A DNA stretch of 64,000 nt from Adiantum capillus-veneris (taxonomy: Eukaryota; Streptophyta; Polypodiopsida; Polypodiales; Pteridaceae), in contig CM043959.1 of NCBI GenBank assembly GCA_014529385.2, forward strand, positions 48,115,928-48,179,927. Reading direction: 5' to 3'. The notes below the pieces were generated by a model. It had not been told where the DNA came from and searched no databases. It saw only the letters and a list, made by a program, of their open reading frames with translations. Shown one piece after another: positions 18,361 to 27,970 of this stretch. Within the stretch, counting starts at the first letter, position 1; every line of letters begins with the position of its first letter. A program made the position numbers and the translations under genes.

Positions 18361-19425
18361 TTGGGGTTCAAAAGCAAGAATCTTAGGGAGCAAGAGGTAC
18401 CAGCTCCTACAAAAAAATTCAATGATTTTGTCCAAAGGGCATTAAAGCTGGAACAACAGGCTAAGAAGGAAAAGAGCCACAAGAAGCGAAGGACCAGTAG
18501 TAGTAGCTTTGCTACTGACACTTCTGATTCCAGTGAAATGTCCAGTAGCTCCGAGAGCAGCTCTAATGAACGAGCAAGGGAGAAATCAAAAAAGGGATCT
18601 TGGACCAAGAAAATTGAAGAGATGGCTAGGCAGATTGCCAAAATTAGCCACACAAGACAGCCAGTTCGAAAGATGGAGACTTGGTGTTCAAGATGTAAAT
18701 CCAAGGACCATATCTCCACTGAATGTCCACAATGTACCTACTGCAAGGCCTTTGGTCACCTATGGAATAATTATGGCATCAGAATTCACCACTTTAAGAA
18801 AGGAAAGGATCTTTCAGTAGTTGCCTACACTGAACCAGTGAAGGTAGAGGAGAGACCAGGTACCGGTGGTATTGGTCAAGGACGTGGCAGATACCAACCA
18901 GGAATGGGCAGAGGCAGAGGAAGAAGAAATTTCCAGAATAGGAGCATGAATTGCTATACTTTTGGGAAGTATGGTCATTTTGTAGCCCAATGTCCAGATG
19001 CACTTGTAATGACTACTACTGAGGCTAAGGCACGAGAGCCAGTCCCAGTCAGGGTAGTTACCAGGAGCAAGGGAGTAGTCATTGAAGAAATCCCAGACAC
19101 TTCAGAAACACCAGTCAATCCTAACAGCAGCAAGTGGGCTCAACAAAGGGAAGTTTGGAAGGTCAAAGGTAAAGAGAAGGTGGTAGATGAGTGGAAAGAG
19201 CAGAGGGAACTAGCAGCTAAAATCACGGAGGATTTAGCTAAGAAGGTGCCAGAGCAGCGAGAAAGTTATGAAGCTAGAGCCATTCAAAGGATACCAGCCC
19301 AATCGACTGATAAAGGTCAGTCAGTACCGGCCATGACCGAGACCATGCTGGTTGTGGTACATGGACTAGCTGATGAAATGGGAGTGGATGGAAAGAGTGG
19401 AAGCACTACAAAACAAGAATGGTAA
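18361..19425 (+). pseudogene. B2 gag C-terminal half with zinc knuckles
   Basis: Open for 355 codons from about 18361, lacking the N-terminal capsid part. There is a Ser-rich basic region (KKRRTSSSS, then SSSSESSS), then zinc knuckles: an intact CSRCKSKDHISTEC, CTYCKAFGHLWNNY with the last Cys changed to Tyr, and CYTFGKYGHFVAQC with the second Cys changed to Phe. An RGRGRYQPGMGRGRGRR basic Gly-rich stretch lies between the second and third, as in RNA-binding gag tails. The KVKGKEKVVDEW unit that is tripled in B1 occurs once here. It ends in a TAA just after the deletion point. Confidence 0.82.
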
Positions 19426-19990
19426 CCAGTTACAGATCGCTCCTGAAGATAGAGCCAAGACCACTTTCATCACTGAGTGGGGAGCTTTCATGTATCTGGT
19501 GATGCCTTTTGGCCTGTGCAATGCACTAGCTACTTTTCAGCGGTGTATGATGGAGATGTTTAATGAATTTCTTCATCGGCTCCTCGCCATTTTCATGGAC
19601 GACTTCACAGTCTATTCAGATGAGGAACATCACCTTCTATTCCTAGAAATGGTTTTTAAACGCTGTCAGGAGAAGCGGATTTGTTTGAATCCATTCAAAT
19701 CTGTTTTTCTAGTCTGGAAGGGACAGTTACTGGGACATGTGGTTTCCCGTAATGGAATAGAGATGGCCAATGACAAAATACAGTGTGTTCAGCAAGCTAA
19801 AGCACCCAAAACTGCTTCAGAGCTGAGTTCTTTCTTGGGTTATGTGAATTTCTATAGAAGATTTGAACACAAATTTGCTTCTCAAGCAGTACCACTATAT
19901 GAGCTTACAAAGAAGACGAGTAAGTTCAACTGGACTACAGAGTGTGAGGAGAGTTTCTAGAATCTGAAAAAATCCATTACCAGTAAACCA
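19426..19990 (+). pseudogene. B2 reverse transcriptase, second half
   Basis: Begins abruptly at NQLQIAPEDRAKTTF after the internal deletion, so the LRVCVDYRKLN and FLDGYSGY blocks are absent. MPFGLCNALATFQRCMM and FMDDFTVYSD are intact, followed by the connection region (LGHVVSRNGIEMA, LSSFLGYVNFYRRF). A TAG at 19958-19960 (ESF-stop-NLKK) is a likely CAG-to-TAG change. It cannot give a working RT without the deleted half. Confidence 0.87.
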
Positions 19991-20458
19991 GTCCTTAGAC
20001 AACCAAATTGGGATATTATTTTCCACGTACATGTAGATGCTTCGGGATTGGCAATGTGGGCAATCTTAGCTCAGCCAGATGGAAGAATAGACTATCCGAT
20101 TTATTTTGCTAGTCGCAGATTCAGTCAGGCTAAACAAGACTATACGACTACTGAGAGAGAGGCCCTCGGAATGGTTTTTAGTGCTACGAAGTTTAGGCAT
20201 TATCTGTTGGGAAAGTTATTCCATTTTTATGTGGACCATCAAGCTCTTCTATTTCTGATTAACAAAGTCATTATTCAAGGCAGGCTGATAAGATGGATGA
20301 TATTCCTTATGGAATTTGAATTTAGAATTTTCCATAAGCCTGGCCGAAACCATTGTGGAGCTGATTTTCTTTCAAGAAGTACGGAAGGATATTCCGAAAT
20401 ACCCTTGAGAGACGAACCAGTGGATGTTGATTTATTTTAGTTAGAGGCAGAAGAATCA
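19961..20458 (+). pseudogene. B2 RNase H domain
   Basis: FHVHVDASGLA (catalytic Asp), YFASRRFSQA, TTEREALGMVFS, FYVDHQALLFL and the closing FHKPGRNHCGADFLSR, with the ADFLSR that normally carries the last catalytic Asp. One indel or substitution lies near MAMWAILAQP (B1 has MGVILAQP). It ends at TAG 20438-20440, where B1 has a Gln codon. Confidence 0.85.
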
Positions 20459-21936
20459 GTGGATCCTGAATGGTATGATATTTATCAATTCATTTCCCAA
20501 GGTGCCTTTCCAGAGGATTGGAAGCATAATCAGAAGAAAGCTCTGATCATAAAAAGCCTCAAATTTACTATCATAGGAGGATTACTTTATCGACTGGGTG
20601 TTGATGGTATACTTCGACGATGTGTCCCTATGGAAGGAAGAATGCAAGTGATTTCAGAAGTGCATAATGGTGAGTCTGGTGGACACTTTTCCAACGAAGT
20701 AACCTATAAGAAAATTCTGCAAGCTGGTCTATGGTGGCAAGCACTGATTACTAATGTCAGAAGTTTTTGTAAAACCTGTGACATATGCCAAAGAATGGGT
20801 CGACCAACAGTTGTAGATATGACTCTCTTGATGCCAATACAACCACTGGGAGTATTTATGAAATGGGGGCTGGATTTTATGGGACCTTTTAAGAAGGTTA
20901 CTCCCAGGAAGAACAAGTACATAGTAATGGCTACTTGTTATGTTACCAAGTGGGTTGAAGCTAAGGCTCTTCCTGACAAAACAGCCAAGTCAACTGCAAG
21001 GTTTCTATTTGAGAATATTTCCTGCCGATATGGATGTCCAGTAGAGATTGTGACCGATCAAGGAACACATTTTATCAATGACACTATGGAAATCCTATTG
21101 GATAGCTTTTAGTCAAGCATCCGAAATCTACTCCTTACTATCCCAGATGCAACGGACAGGCTGAAAGTAGCAACAAGACAATAAAGACTATTCTCATTAA
21201 GGTGGTGCAAAAGAAACCAGACCTGTGGGATTTGAAACTTCAGACTGCTCTATGGGCTTATAGGACAACTTATAAGGTAACTACTGGAATGACACCGTTC
21301 AGAATGGTGTATGGTATTGAAGATGTGGTTCCTATGGAATTTGTGATCTCCAATTTGAGAATGGCTTTGAAGTATGGATTAGACTTCAACCATAATCTTA
21401 AGAAGAGGCTGGATGAACTGATGCAATTAGATGAACTCAGGCAAAGGGCTCTGTTGGAACAAGAAATTGTTCAACAACGAAGGAAGCACTGGCATGATCG
21501 CCGAGTTAAAGTTCGAGAATTCCAGAAAGAAGACTTAGTGCTTCTATATCAGTCTAAACTGGGTCCAAAGAAGCCGAACTTGAAAATTGCCTGGGCAGGA
21601 CCTTATGAGGTAGATTGGGTCTTCTCCAATGGCACAATCCGACTGAAAGATTTATCTGGACTGATGTTGCCAGGAGTATATAATGGAGCAAAGATCAAGC
21701 TTTATTATTCAGAGACCAGAGAAACTGGGCCAAAACAAGGTACTAATGAATTGGAGGTTGCTAATCAAGAGATACCAGAATTAGACATTTTTGGACTTTT
21801 TCATGTGCAACGAGTTTCATTTCAGAACCAGTACCAGAAGGACCAGATTAGGTTGACCTTAGAATTAGTACCAGTATGGTCGAGCCAGATTGGAAATCAG
21901 TCCAATACCAATGGGGACTCAGTTTCCAAAATTTAA
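20459..21936 (+). pseudogene. B2 integrase
   Basis: Zinc module intact: EVHNGESGGHFSNE with two His, and CKTCDICQ. Core: WGLDFMGP (first Asp) and VTDQGTHF (second Asp). A TAG at 21110-21112 with a frame shift breaks the segment before the catalytic Glu, which is still readable in another frame (NGQAES, near 21155-21172). From 21202 the C-terminal domain is open for 244 codons: WAYRTTYK, FRMVYG, KEDLVLLYQSKLG and WAGPYEVDWV. Only a single H2C2 module is present, unlike C and E. Confidence 0.86.
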
Positions 21937-22380
21937 GCGTCCAACGGTCAAATAGCACGCCAGTGGTAATTATTTCAAGGATGAGTCACAGTCTTGTCCA
22001 ATGCATGTCTGCCACGATAGCAGCGATGCACACAAGTCTAGGAGCGGCGAGTGGTGGAGCTTTTATGGCACGAACACGTATAACAGTCAGGAGAGTTAGA
22101 ATGTTTCCTCATAAATCCCCTGCATGACACTTTCCTCGTGTTAACCATTCGCCATCGCCAAGCTCCGAGGTTTCTTCGCTACATCCGCGAACATCGACCT
22201 CAAAAGAGACAATTAATTGTCAGCTAGCCTTTCCAGCGACACCAAGGAACGGCTACGATACGGCAAGTAAGTCATCTTCTCCTTTGCCTGTTTCATCGTC
22301 ATCGTCCTCACAGTGTATGGGTAGAAGGAAACACTCAGAGAAGATGCAGGAGTCTCTTGAGGAAACTCAAGCCATAGTGG
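21937..22380. other. B2 spacer between pol and extra ORF
   Basis: No convincing gene. Stops are frequent in all frames. It would be the non-coding spacer in front of the extra ORF. Confidence 0.4.
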
Positions 22381-25300
22381 TTGAGTGAGGCAAAGGCAAG
22401 CCTTCCCATTACCATTATCCCGTACAGTAAAATCCAGCGATATGTATTTACGGATCAAGCAATGACTCTGATACAACTCTGGGATATACGAGTTGTATTG
22501 CAAGCCACAAGAATTACTTTTGATGCAGACATCATCAAGCAAGTTCTTGATTTCTTCGATGTTGAAGATGGCAGTGCCATGGTAAATGGTAGGAAGGTGG
22601 CAGTAACATCAGAAGCCATAGCATTTGCATTCCGAATGCCCAATGAGCCCAAACCTTCTGTGGCAACTGCGCAGTAGCAGATAAGTATAGCTCTGAAGGA
22701 GGATGAAACGGCTAGACGAAAGCACAAGGCAAGTGCTCAAGGAGTTCCAGTAGAAGGACTGGAAGCTTCCACTGCTTACAGGTTTGTAGCCGAAGAAATA
22801 ATCCTTAAAAACAACCCAACGTATGTATCCGAAAAATTGTTTGCTATGCTGTTGGCCAAGATATTGGATCCACAGGTTCCTATTAATCTTTGTCAAATTC
22901 TCTCGCACAACGTACTCGAGCAAACTGCCAAGCTAAAATCTCAAAGTGTTTTAAAAGCATGGTATGTTTGGCAATTCCTGTATTGGGCTACTACAGCAGA
23001 TGCTAATGAGCAGGTAGAGAAGGCTTGGAGTGAGAAGCCGATTTCTGAACCAAGAACATTGAGCTGTCCTCAGACAATGAAGAAACGGACAGTCAAACTA
23101 TTTCAACAGACTTGAAAAGGAAAGAAACTTCAGAACATGCTAGCAGTTCAAAGAGGCCAAAGATTACACTCGTAAAAAGCAGTGAGTTTTTGAAGCAGAT
23201 AGAAAGCCAGGTCAAGACAATAAATACTCAGAAATCTGAAGTGAGCCAGACAGAGCAGCAATCTGCTCAGAAGACTGTGCCTAACCAGTCAGTAGCAAAA
23301 AGTGTAGTTGCTACTAGTTCTGAGAAAGATCAGGCCAAGCCAGCCACTTCCGAGAAAATAGCAGACCAGTCAGGAGACAAAGGCAAGAGCCAACTGGACA
23401 AAGGGAAAGCTCCAGTCTCCTCAACTTTACCAGGTGGAGTTCCTACTCCAAATACTGGAAACATCCTGCAACTGGTAAAACAGGACAAGTTGCAGCAAAT
23501 GCAGACTCAACCATTGAAAGGGCATCTTATGCTAACCAAAGCTGATTATGCAACTTTACCCTACAGAGCTCCAGTAGCAATATATGAGCGTGCTAATTCT
23601 GATCCAACCATAGTCAAAGATAGATGTTCAGTCCTCATACATACATTCTTCCTGGAATACCATTGTCAGTTGTATGGGACAATTAATGGAGGCTACTGGA
23701 TCAGAAGTTGAAGTGAAAAATCTCAAAGCTGAGTTGACAGAGGCACAAGATTAGATTGAAAAGCTCCAGAAAAGCCGGGAAGAACAGAACATCCAACACA
23801 GGGTACTGGAAGCTCATTCAGAAAGGACTAATGAGTTGCTAAACAAAAAGTTAGCTAAGGCTGAGTCTAAAATAATGATCATCAAAAATCAAGAAGCACT
23901 CAGAGCTACAGAGCGGGCTGAAACAATGCTCAGGATGAAGCGGGCAGAATTCAAAAAATTGCTAATGCACCATATAGCTCTAAAGGCTTCTCTGAATGAA
24001 AGATACATTTATAACAACTTGTCTAAAATTTTAAATCCATCAGGCAATGTTGTTTTCAATTTAGAGAATTTAAAGTCCTTGATGGAAAGTATGCAGAGCG
24101 ATTTGCAGGACAAGGTGATTGAGTAAAATAATGCTCTGATGAATCAAGCTATATTAGATTATATTGAGCAGCAGACTTCTCCGGATGAGGAAGATGAAGC
24201 TGATCAGGAGGAGGATGATCAAGAAGATAGGAATACAAAGGGTGATGATGATGCCCCACCACCATCTCCACCTCCAGGACGTGGTACTGGTGGGACAGGG
24301 CTGACTGAAGGAGGCCAGTCAGAGCCAGACTAGCCAGGCCAGAATAAGGGCCAGCAGGAAGGACAGGATGAAGGACACTAGTCGGGTAACCAACAGACTG
24401 AAGAGCAGAAGCCCAGTCACACGAGGAATCAGCCAACAGATTAGTCTCAACTCAGCAGAGATGCTAAAGGGAAAATGAAAGCGCAAGATGGGGGACCAGT
24501 TGTTGATCATCAACATTCATTGTAGCTCATTACCCTGAATAGGCAAATGAGACATCAATAGGCCTCCGTAACCAGACAGTACCTAGAGGATGATGATCTC
24601 TTATCTAACTTGGAAAGATTCCAAATACTATATGTGGGAGCCAAGGAAATGGTAGAACATTGGAAATCAGCAGCCTTCCATGATAAAGAAGCTTGCCGAC
24701 TACCTGCGCATCCCAGTATAGTCCATCTGCTGGAACAAGTTCCTGAATGGATACTCAATGCTGATGAGAGAGTGGTCAACCCGCACTGGCAAAGGCAGTC
24801 TACTGCAGATTATCGCTCCCTAGCCCTAGAACTGGAACTTTTGTTGGGTAACAAACCAACTTACTGATGTACAAAGGATGTTAGGATACAACTCAAGGAA
24901 GTTTTGGTGAAAATGCAAACTGGCAGAGGTGTTTTGGATCAGAGAGTCAAAGCCATTCTTGAGGACCAGACAGCCACTAGTAGAGGACCTCAGACGCGAA
25001 TGTCAGTCGGAGCACAGGCAACTGCTCTCCGAACACTGTTCTAGCTAGTGAGAATCACCAGAAAGATGATGCAATAGGAAAACTAGGCTATTCTCAATTT
25101 CTTGGAGTTTGTGCCTGATTCTCCAGTTCTCTTGTATGCTGTTCCAGCAAGAGAAACAGAGCTGCCAAGATTCTTTCCAGCACTGTATCCTCCACATCCA
25201 GAACCAGTTGATCGTCTCACATACTTCAGAATTACTAATGAGCTTCAGGATTGGTATGAGCGATCAACTGTGGAATGGAAGACTTGGCAGACGCTGATCA

Positions 25301-25860
25301 ATGATGCTCTCTAGATCAAAGACATTCAGGCGCTGAAAGAGGAGATGCATAGGATCCAGCTGTGTATGGGCCAATGGAAGATTCAATTTAGAGGACTGAC
25401 CAAGATTACTAAATCAGTTGCTACACTGACGGTCGAATCTTCTAAATTACTTGAAAAAGACATTGCAGCAAAGCTGGGTTTGGCACCACAGTACAAGGAG
25501 ATGGCTAAGATTCTTTTCGAAGCTCGAGTTAAAACTGATCAGCCTCTTCTAGAAGGATGGATCCATACTGCTTTGCATTGTCATAAGCTAGCCAGAACCA
25601 GACTTAGCAAAGGCAGGCGTACACTCTATGATCCTGACACCAAAACATATCATTCCCTCACGCCTTATGAAGTAGAGATGACCACCGACCGGCGGGATCA
25701 GCTTGAGCAGGAGGCCATTTACCGACTGATTCAGAAGGAGAATCTTGTACTGGGACTTCTCAGGCACCGTCCAGGTCAAAGGGCAAATGGAAGACGGTCC
25801 AATGGAAGGATACTCGGTAGTTACATCTCAAAATTCAGTGGTGACTTTTCTCCTCAGTAG
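22381..25860 (+). pseudogene. B2 extra ORF downstream of pol, about 1150 codons
   Basis: Almost the whole stretch is one frame with scattered stops; a 600-base section (23112-23711) is shifted by one, suggesting two compensating indels. The N-terminal part (22381-23115) has a core resembling the putative plant transposon protein domain found in extra ORFs of plant elements: AMVNGRKVAVTSEAIAFAF, then a helical region with WYVWQFLYW. The middle (23112-23711) is Ser/Lys/Gln-rich. A coiled-coil-like section (23720-24126) follows, then an acidic/proline stretch (24180-24330, DEEDEADQEEDDQED). The C-terminal part (24600-25860) is helical with repeated Trp (LLEQVPEWI, LQDWYERSTVEWKTW). It has no RT, RNase H or integrase motif and no clear membrane segment. 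Element F has a comparable ORF. Family assignment is tentative. Confidence 0.55.
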
Positions 25861-25871
25861 GTAGGGAGAGA
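25861..25871 (+). promoter_or_regulatory. possible PPT of element B2
   Basis: GTAGGGAGAGA directly after the stop of the extra ORF and directly before a TGACATCTC that could start the LTR. The position is right for a polypurine tract, but it is short and contains a T. Confidence 0.4.
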
Positions 25872-26561
25872 TGACATCTCTACCTTGGCCTGATGACAGC
25901 TCCACCTTGGCCTGGTGAGAGCTCCACCTTGGCCTTTTCAGCTGCCTCTCGCAATCCTTGGGCTTTTCCGCTGCCTACTCGTAATCTTTGAATGGCCATT
26001 CTATCAGTGGTCAAGCCGGAATCCCAACATCAAAACTAGACGATGGATTTTTCAGTCTCACATCAGAATCATACAGGGGAATTTTTCAGAAATTTTGGAC
26101 TCTTGCCAAAATTCAAGAAAGAAGGGAAGGATGTAGACGGCTAGATAGTTCACTATGTGGGAACGTCTTCTTAGAAGATAGGCAACGAATTACTTAGTAA
26201 TTACTACAGTAAACCCGAAGTTTATAAATAGGGCCCATTACATTGTAATCCGGTTGGCAGTTATTATCATTTGGGTTAGTGCCTTGGCTACACTTGTACT
26301 TGAGAATCATTGGCATTATTGTCGGCTGTAATTTCACTCTGTAAATCATATTCGCTATAATCTTGAGCTATTATCCCAATCATGGAATATATTTTAGTTA
26401 TACTTACTTCTCGTTCAGTCTTCTGAATCTGAATCTGAACCTTATTTCTAGTACACAAGTCTGATTCTTATTTCAGTATCCACATTCTAGTCTAAGTCTC
26501 TGATTCCTATCCAATCTGCTGTCTGAAATCTTCCCACAATAGTAGCTGAAATCTTCCAACA
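25872..26561 (+). repeat. LTR-like segment at the B2 3' end
   Basis: Starts TGACATCTC after a purine string and ends CTTCCAACA. A TATA box (TATAAATA, 26223-26230) lies in the middle, and AT-rich sequence with repeated CTGAATCTGAA follows. The left end has an imperfect repeat of CTCCACCTTGGCC (25880-25940). No second copy exists in the window, so the limits are inferred from position and TG...CA ends alone. The following TTGGAATTAG resembles a Met-tRNA PBS weakly, so a 5' LTR of another element is not ruled out. Confidence 0.45.
26223..26230 (+). promoter_or_regulatory. TATA box in the B2 LTR-like segment
   Basis: TATAAATA followed by GGGCCCATTA, a strong plant TATA context about 350 bases into the putative LTR. 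Confidence 0.45.
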
Positions 26562-26829
26562 TTGGAATTAGTTGTCTCAAGAGATCAGCTCCAATTCCAG
26601 GTCCTATTTATATGCTTTGGAAATTACTGTGGTAACTACAGTGGTGATTAGTCACTGCTCCGCTATGCGTCACTCAGGAGCCGGTTCCCACACAGTGAGA
26701 CTGTCTCAGCCATCTACAAGAAGTTTCCATGATTTTAAGGTTTGGGGAACATGGATTGCGATCCATGTTCCAACACTCTTTTATATTGTTTTTAGCTTGG
26801 ATGATTCTGTCAGTTAGTTGGTGTTGTGG
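26562..26829. other. spacer between LTR-like segments, small hairpin
   Basis: No gene. A perfect 11-bp inverted repeat, GGAACATGGAT then TGCG then ATCCATGTTCC, lies at about 26747-26772. Confidence 0.5.
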
Positions 26830-27754
26830 AGGTTACACCACTAGCGGTGGCTATGATAGTGAGAAATCAATCGACAAACAAGAATGTCAGATGAGGACAG
26901 AGCTTGACCCGCAGGCGCATGGAAACAAATTGGTGGGTGTCAAGTCACCTACTCGACCTTCTAATGATACCAAGGAAATCAAATATAAGTTCTCAAATAC
27001 ACAAGTGACTGAAATCCGTACGAAGAACGAATGCTATCCGAAACATGATCTAGAGTCATCGAATCAACCTCAAACTCAAAGGGGGGTCTCTACACTAGGT
27101 AAGGACAATACCCAATGAATCTACAATACAATCTCAACCTGTAACCACTTCGTGCGGTAAACGCGTATGAAGACAAGCCAAAAAATAGAGGTGAACGAAT
27201 CTCGATTCCGATGGTACTAATGTGTAGCTCTACTCGCTACGGTTCTATAGATATATGGCACGCTCAATTTCGACACGCAGGTAGGGAGAAAACTCACATA
27301 GAAGCTCGTGGGAGCTCACCTCGCGTAGAAGCCGAATGCGCGCACGCTTGGTATTGGGGTGCGTAGCTCTCGCCGTTGCTAACACAATGGCGGTGTCGCT
27401 TCTCCAATGGCGTCTCCGTAGCTCACGTAGCAAGAGGATAGACTCACTCTCTCTCAGACACAGTCACGGCGCTCAATAACTCACCTTGATTAATGATTCA
27501 AAATTTTCCTCTTAGGTTTACAAAAATTGGCTCTTATACCTCAGCCTTGGAGGTGTGAAAACATCTCTAATGTGATTACATAAGCAAGTGAAACTACTTG
27601 GGGAATACAAGCTGGAAACTCAATTGAGTCCCGCTAATTACAATGAATCGGCTCCATGGAAAAGATGAAATGTCGGAAAGACATTTATTACAATAAGTGT
27701 TTACAAAAACATGAGTTTGAGAAAAAATAAATAGGTGTGGCCCTCCACTCAACA
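26830..27754 (-). repeat. element F 3' LTR, right boundary clear, left inferred
   Basis: On the minus strand it starts TGTTGAGTGGAGGG right after a strong PPT. A TATA box (GGTATAAGAG, minus, 27531-27540) lies about 215 bases inside. The left end is not defined, because no second LTR copy or TSD is visible; 26830 is an approximate limit. Confidence 0.55.
27531..27540 (-). promoter_or_regulatory. TATA box of the element F LTR
   Basis: Minus strand GGTATAAGAG, followed by AT-rich sequence; the spacing from the LTR start is normal for U3. Confidence 0.45.
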
Positions 27755-27766
27755 TTCCCCCCCTCC
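27755..27766 (-). promoter_or_regulatory. element F polypurine tract
   Basis: Minus strand GGAGGGGGGGAA immediately followed by TGTTGAG. This is a textbook PPT-LTR joint. Confidence 0.75.
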
Positions 27767-27970
27767 GCGTTCATGTCGTCCTTGACATGACATCCTTGCT
27801 TTGTCTTGAGTGGAGTCCCGTCGATTTCAGCATCTAAAGATGTGACTCGTATCTCATCTTACTTTCATGAGCAAAGAAACCACTGTAGAATGCCTCCTCA
27901 AAGGCCTACATATGGAAGCTCGGCATAAACATGATTCTTTGATAAAAGAGGTGTAATACTTTTGAGATGG

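Larger units (their letters stand above)
18340..26561 (+). mobile_element. Ty3/gypsy element B2, internally deleted, with long extra ORF
   Basis: Same family as B1 in the opposite direction. Order: gag (18361-19425), RT second half (19426-19960), RNase H (19961-20440), integrase (20459-21936), spacer, a very long extra ORF (22381-25860), a PPT-like string and an LTR-like segment (25872-26561). Protease and the first half of RT are missing: the frame jumps near 19425 from the gag-protease linker to NQLQIAPEDRAKTTFITEWG. Many stops are C-to-T type (CAG to TAG at 19958, 20438 and 22675). No 5' LTR is present; the left end meets B1 head to head. Confidence 0.82.

Noticed and set aside
26562-26572. 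PBS TTGGAATTAG after the B2 LTR-like segment
   Set aside because: Only partial match; the segment fits better as the 3' end of B2.
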